Assembly (NCBI RefSeq): GCF_001522545.3
Contig: NC_031769.1
Location: 18,521,875-18,585,874, forward strand
Direction: 5' to 3'
DNA length: 64,000 nucleotides
Origin: Parus major
Lineage: Eukaryota; Chordata; Aves; Passeriformes; Paridae
Within the stretch, counting starts at the first letter, position 1. Each line of letters opens with the position of its first letter. Below, piece after piece: positions 61,601 to 64,000 of this stretch. Under the pieces are notes generated by a model. The model did not search any database. It was not told where the DNA came from and worked only from the letters and a program-made list of their open reading frames with translations. A program made the translations under genes and the position numbers.

Positions 61601-64000
61601 AAAAAAAGAGTATTTGGAAAATATAGCCATTTTACTCTTCTTTTCATCATAAAGAAGTGGGGAAAATAAGGAGGAGAAAATAAGAACAGTAATTTTTTCT
61701 ACTTTTTAAAAAATGTGCTTCTAATTATTAGTATGAAAATCGGGACTTAACACATTTGTTGTTACTGATGATGTTTGAGGGCAGTGTGGAAAACACTGAT
61801 GAATTTTCAGTAGCTCCTACTGAAACCATGTATCAAACACTACTCAAGGTCTATGTAATGTGTATCTGTGTGTCTGAGACCCTTTCCAGACTCTTTTCTA
61901 CTCCCCACCCTCTTTTCCTGAAATGTCATTGTGACTTGATGCCTGTAATCCTTCACTGACATAGATCCCAACAACAGGAGGGGTTCTGTGCCTGCTTGCC
62001 CAGGGGGGCTGGCCAAGCACCGTGTGCAAGCCATGGATGGTTCATCACTGGAATACAAGCAGAGAGGAAGTGGAGAGGAAAATATGGTGATAAGTTCTGG
62101 GACATTGCTTTTGCAGCCACACACCTTAGTCCGGAATTGTTCTGTTTGCTGGGTCTGTGGGGAGGTTTCCAGCTCCAGGATGTATAATTTTCTCCCTGCT
62201 GCTTTTCGTTGACAAATGTCTCTGGTGGTGAGTGTATGACACCTGGTAGACTGATTGGCCTTAAAGGGAATGCTCTGCTGCCTAGAGACTGCTCCTGGAC
62301 TTTCCAGCAGCTGCAGAGGCATGCTTCAGCTGAGTGCTACACTTGGCTCTGTGTGTCTCACCCCACCGAAGTGCAGGATTCAACCAACGCTCATGTCTCA
62401 GAATCCCTAAGCCTTCTTCTTGATTACACTAGAGAAAATGATTGTAGTTGTATAAAGAAGTAGGTCATGAAGGTATGTCCTCTTTCTCTCTCCTTGAAAT
62501 GAAAAGTTTAGGTGATTAATCTCTACGTAATCTATTTCCAGCTTTGGCTTCCAAGCAGAGACTGTCAGAGAAAGTGGTACTTATATACTTTACACTAAGG
62601 GACATGGGGCAGAAGACAGAAAAAAAGTATCTTCTATGTTTAGAATTCTAAGTAACAATAATTATATAAAAATGAGAGGTCTATGAGCTCATGTGGATTA
62701 AACTGTAGTAAGTAAATATGAGCAAATGCAGTGAAAGCTTTGTGAATAATGGGAAGAGCTTGTCTGGGTGTATGTACAAAATGAATGGCAGCCTTTTTTA
62801 GCATGTATGATAGCCTTGTTATTGAGGGCTGTGGGGGAACACAGATAAAAAAATAAAGAGTGCACCTAAGTGATAGGGAAAGGTCATTTGCAGGCATTCT
62901 GCTGAAGGTAAACTAGTGAAGAAAGACCAGAGAGCTGAAAAAAACCTTTTTCTCATTAAAAGGCAATGATCAAAGAAGGAAAACAGCTGGTAAGTGGGAG
63001 TGCAATATCACTGGTGATCAATTGCTGTAAAAAAGAGAGGTTAACCATCCCATACTGGGGTGTTTAGTATATTAGGGGAGGATATCTGGGGAGAGAAAGT
63101 ACCTCATAAATATCCAACATTTTATCTCAGCTGCTGTAAAGCTTGAAAACCTGCTGCCCTTTGACTGTTGTTCAGTTATGTAGGGAACTTGAAACTCAAG
63201 TCTACTCAGAAATTTTCAGTCTACTCCTTAGAAATTCAATGAGACTATAAAAGTTTCTTTTCAGAAGCAGCTTTTCCAAGACACTAATGGGATTAAATGC
63301 TCAACTCCTATTGACTCTTAATATAAGTTAGGCATCTGACTTCCCTTTATGCCTTTGAAAAACTCCTTGTTAATCTTCACAGTTTACAATTTGCCCTCTG
63401 AGACTGCTCTCTCTTAAAATAAATAGACTTTGATCCTCCTGAGAGTTTGAAGGGCTCTACATATTGAAAAATTCTCCCAGGAATGCAGTACATGTGGTGA
63501 GGGAGAAGTCTTGTTCATTATTTTGCCCAGGATCTCTTATGCAGTTTCATGCATAGATAAGAGAGCCTAAACATTCACCACTTCAAGTAATAAATGAAAG
63601 TAAAGGTGCAGAGCAAAGTATCTCTGTCTTGTGGTGCAATGCTGTAAGAGCAAAGCTAAATCACTGGGGTAGTATATATGCATTACTAAAGTCTGATGTT
63701 ATTTAATGGTACTACCCAAGTAGGAAATCTCTGCACCACATCCCACAACCTGAACACCTGTTTGCCTTCTGTTTAAGGAGAAAGTAAACAGAGAAATGCC
63801 CTTGCCCAAACATCACATGTTATGAAGAAACACTTCCATTGCCTCTTTCTAGACTTACAAAGCCACAAAGGCTTCTATGGTTTTGAAATAGGCTGCATTA
63901 CTTGAGCTAATGCTCTGAAAGTGTAATCTGCAGACATCTTTGCTGCTTTAATAATTGATGTGATTTTATGTTCTCCAAAGTTTAATACTCATAACTTGAT
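58645..64000. other. Intergenic, no gene seen
   Basis: No supportable gene. It includes AT-rich blocks at about 60140-60310 and 61000-61260, a small GC-rich, hairpin-prone patch at 60700-60760 between them, and a purine-rich stretch at 61495-61700. The 160-codon minus-strand open frame at 61840-62322 has no recognisable domain and is overlapped by plus-strand frames. Confidence 0.6.

Noticed and set aside
61840..62322. 160-codon minus-strand open frame
   Set aside because: No recognised motif, low-complexity hydrophilic composition, and plus-strand open frames cover the same bases. Treated as chance.
1..64000. CRISPR arrays, operons, tRNA or rRNA genes, phage or plasmid modules
   Set aside because: None of the repeat-spacer, dense-coding or conserved RNA patterns appear; the window is vertebrate intronic and intergenic DNA.

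Overview
This is vertebrate nuclear DNA, most likely from a bird. It is AT-rich and almost gene-free. It carries 5'-truncated or internally deleted CR1 LINE copies of avian type and a retroviral solo LTR, and I saw no mammalian-type Alu or L1 sequence. There is no operon-like packing, no dense coding, and no tRNA, rRNA or CRISPR signal.

Layout: The only protein-coding sequence I can support is one 58-codon exon at 5341-5517 (+). It encodes a complete C-terminal SH3 domain (AMYDY, DGW, GMLPANY motifs) ending E-F-V-N and then a stop. This is the terminal exon of a nebulin/LASP-family gene, best matched to nebulette (NEBL, whose short form is LASP2). Positions 1-5340 are therefore its last intron. 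From 5518 a long 3' UTR probably runs to about 10.7-10.8 kb, where the last cluster of AATAAA signals lies. That UTR holds a perfect 8-mer site for the muscle microRNAs miR-1/206 and two Pumilio-type UGUAAAUA elements.

From about 10.8 kb to the end (53 kb) I find no supportable gene. This fits established synteny in human, where NEBL is followed at its 3' side by a large gene-poor interval before PLXDC2. In this desert I can name: a probable LTR-retroelement remnant (about 21.6-22.08 kb); a CR1 with its reverse-transcriptase core deleted (28.13-28.645 kb, +); two CR1 3' ends on the minus strand (41.13 and 49.55 kb); a clean 414-bp antisense solo LTR flanked by a 7-bp duplication (53.82-54.23 kb); a very old CR1-like 3' end (58.5 kb); and microsatellites, homopolymers, palindromes and homeodomain-motif-rich blocks that could be regulatory.

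I did not find a new multi-gene system. The most useful leads are the palindrome just upstream of the NEBL splice acceptor, the miR-1 site in a muscle gene's 3' UTR, the solo LTR with paired E-box repeats, and candidate conserved non-coding blocks in the desert.
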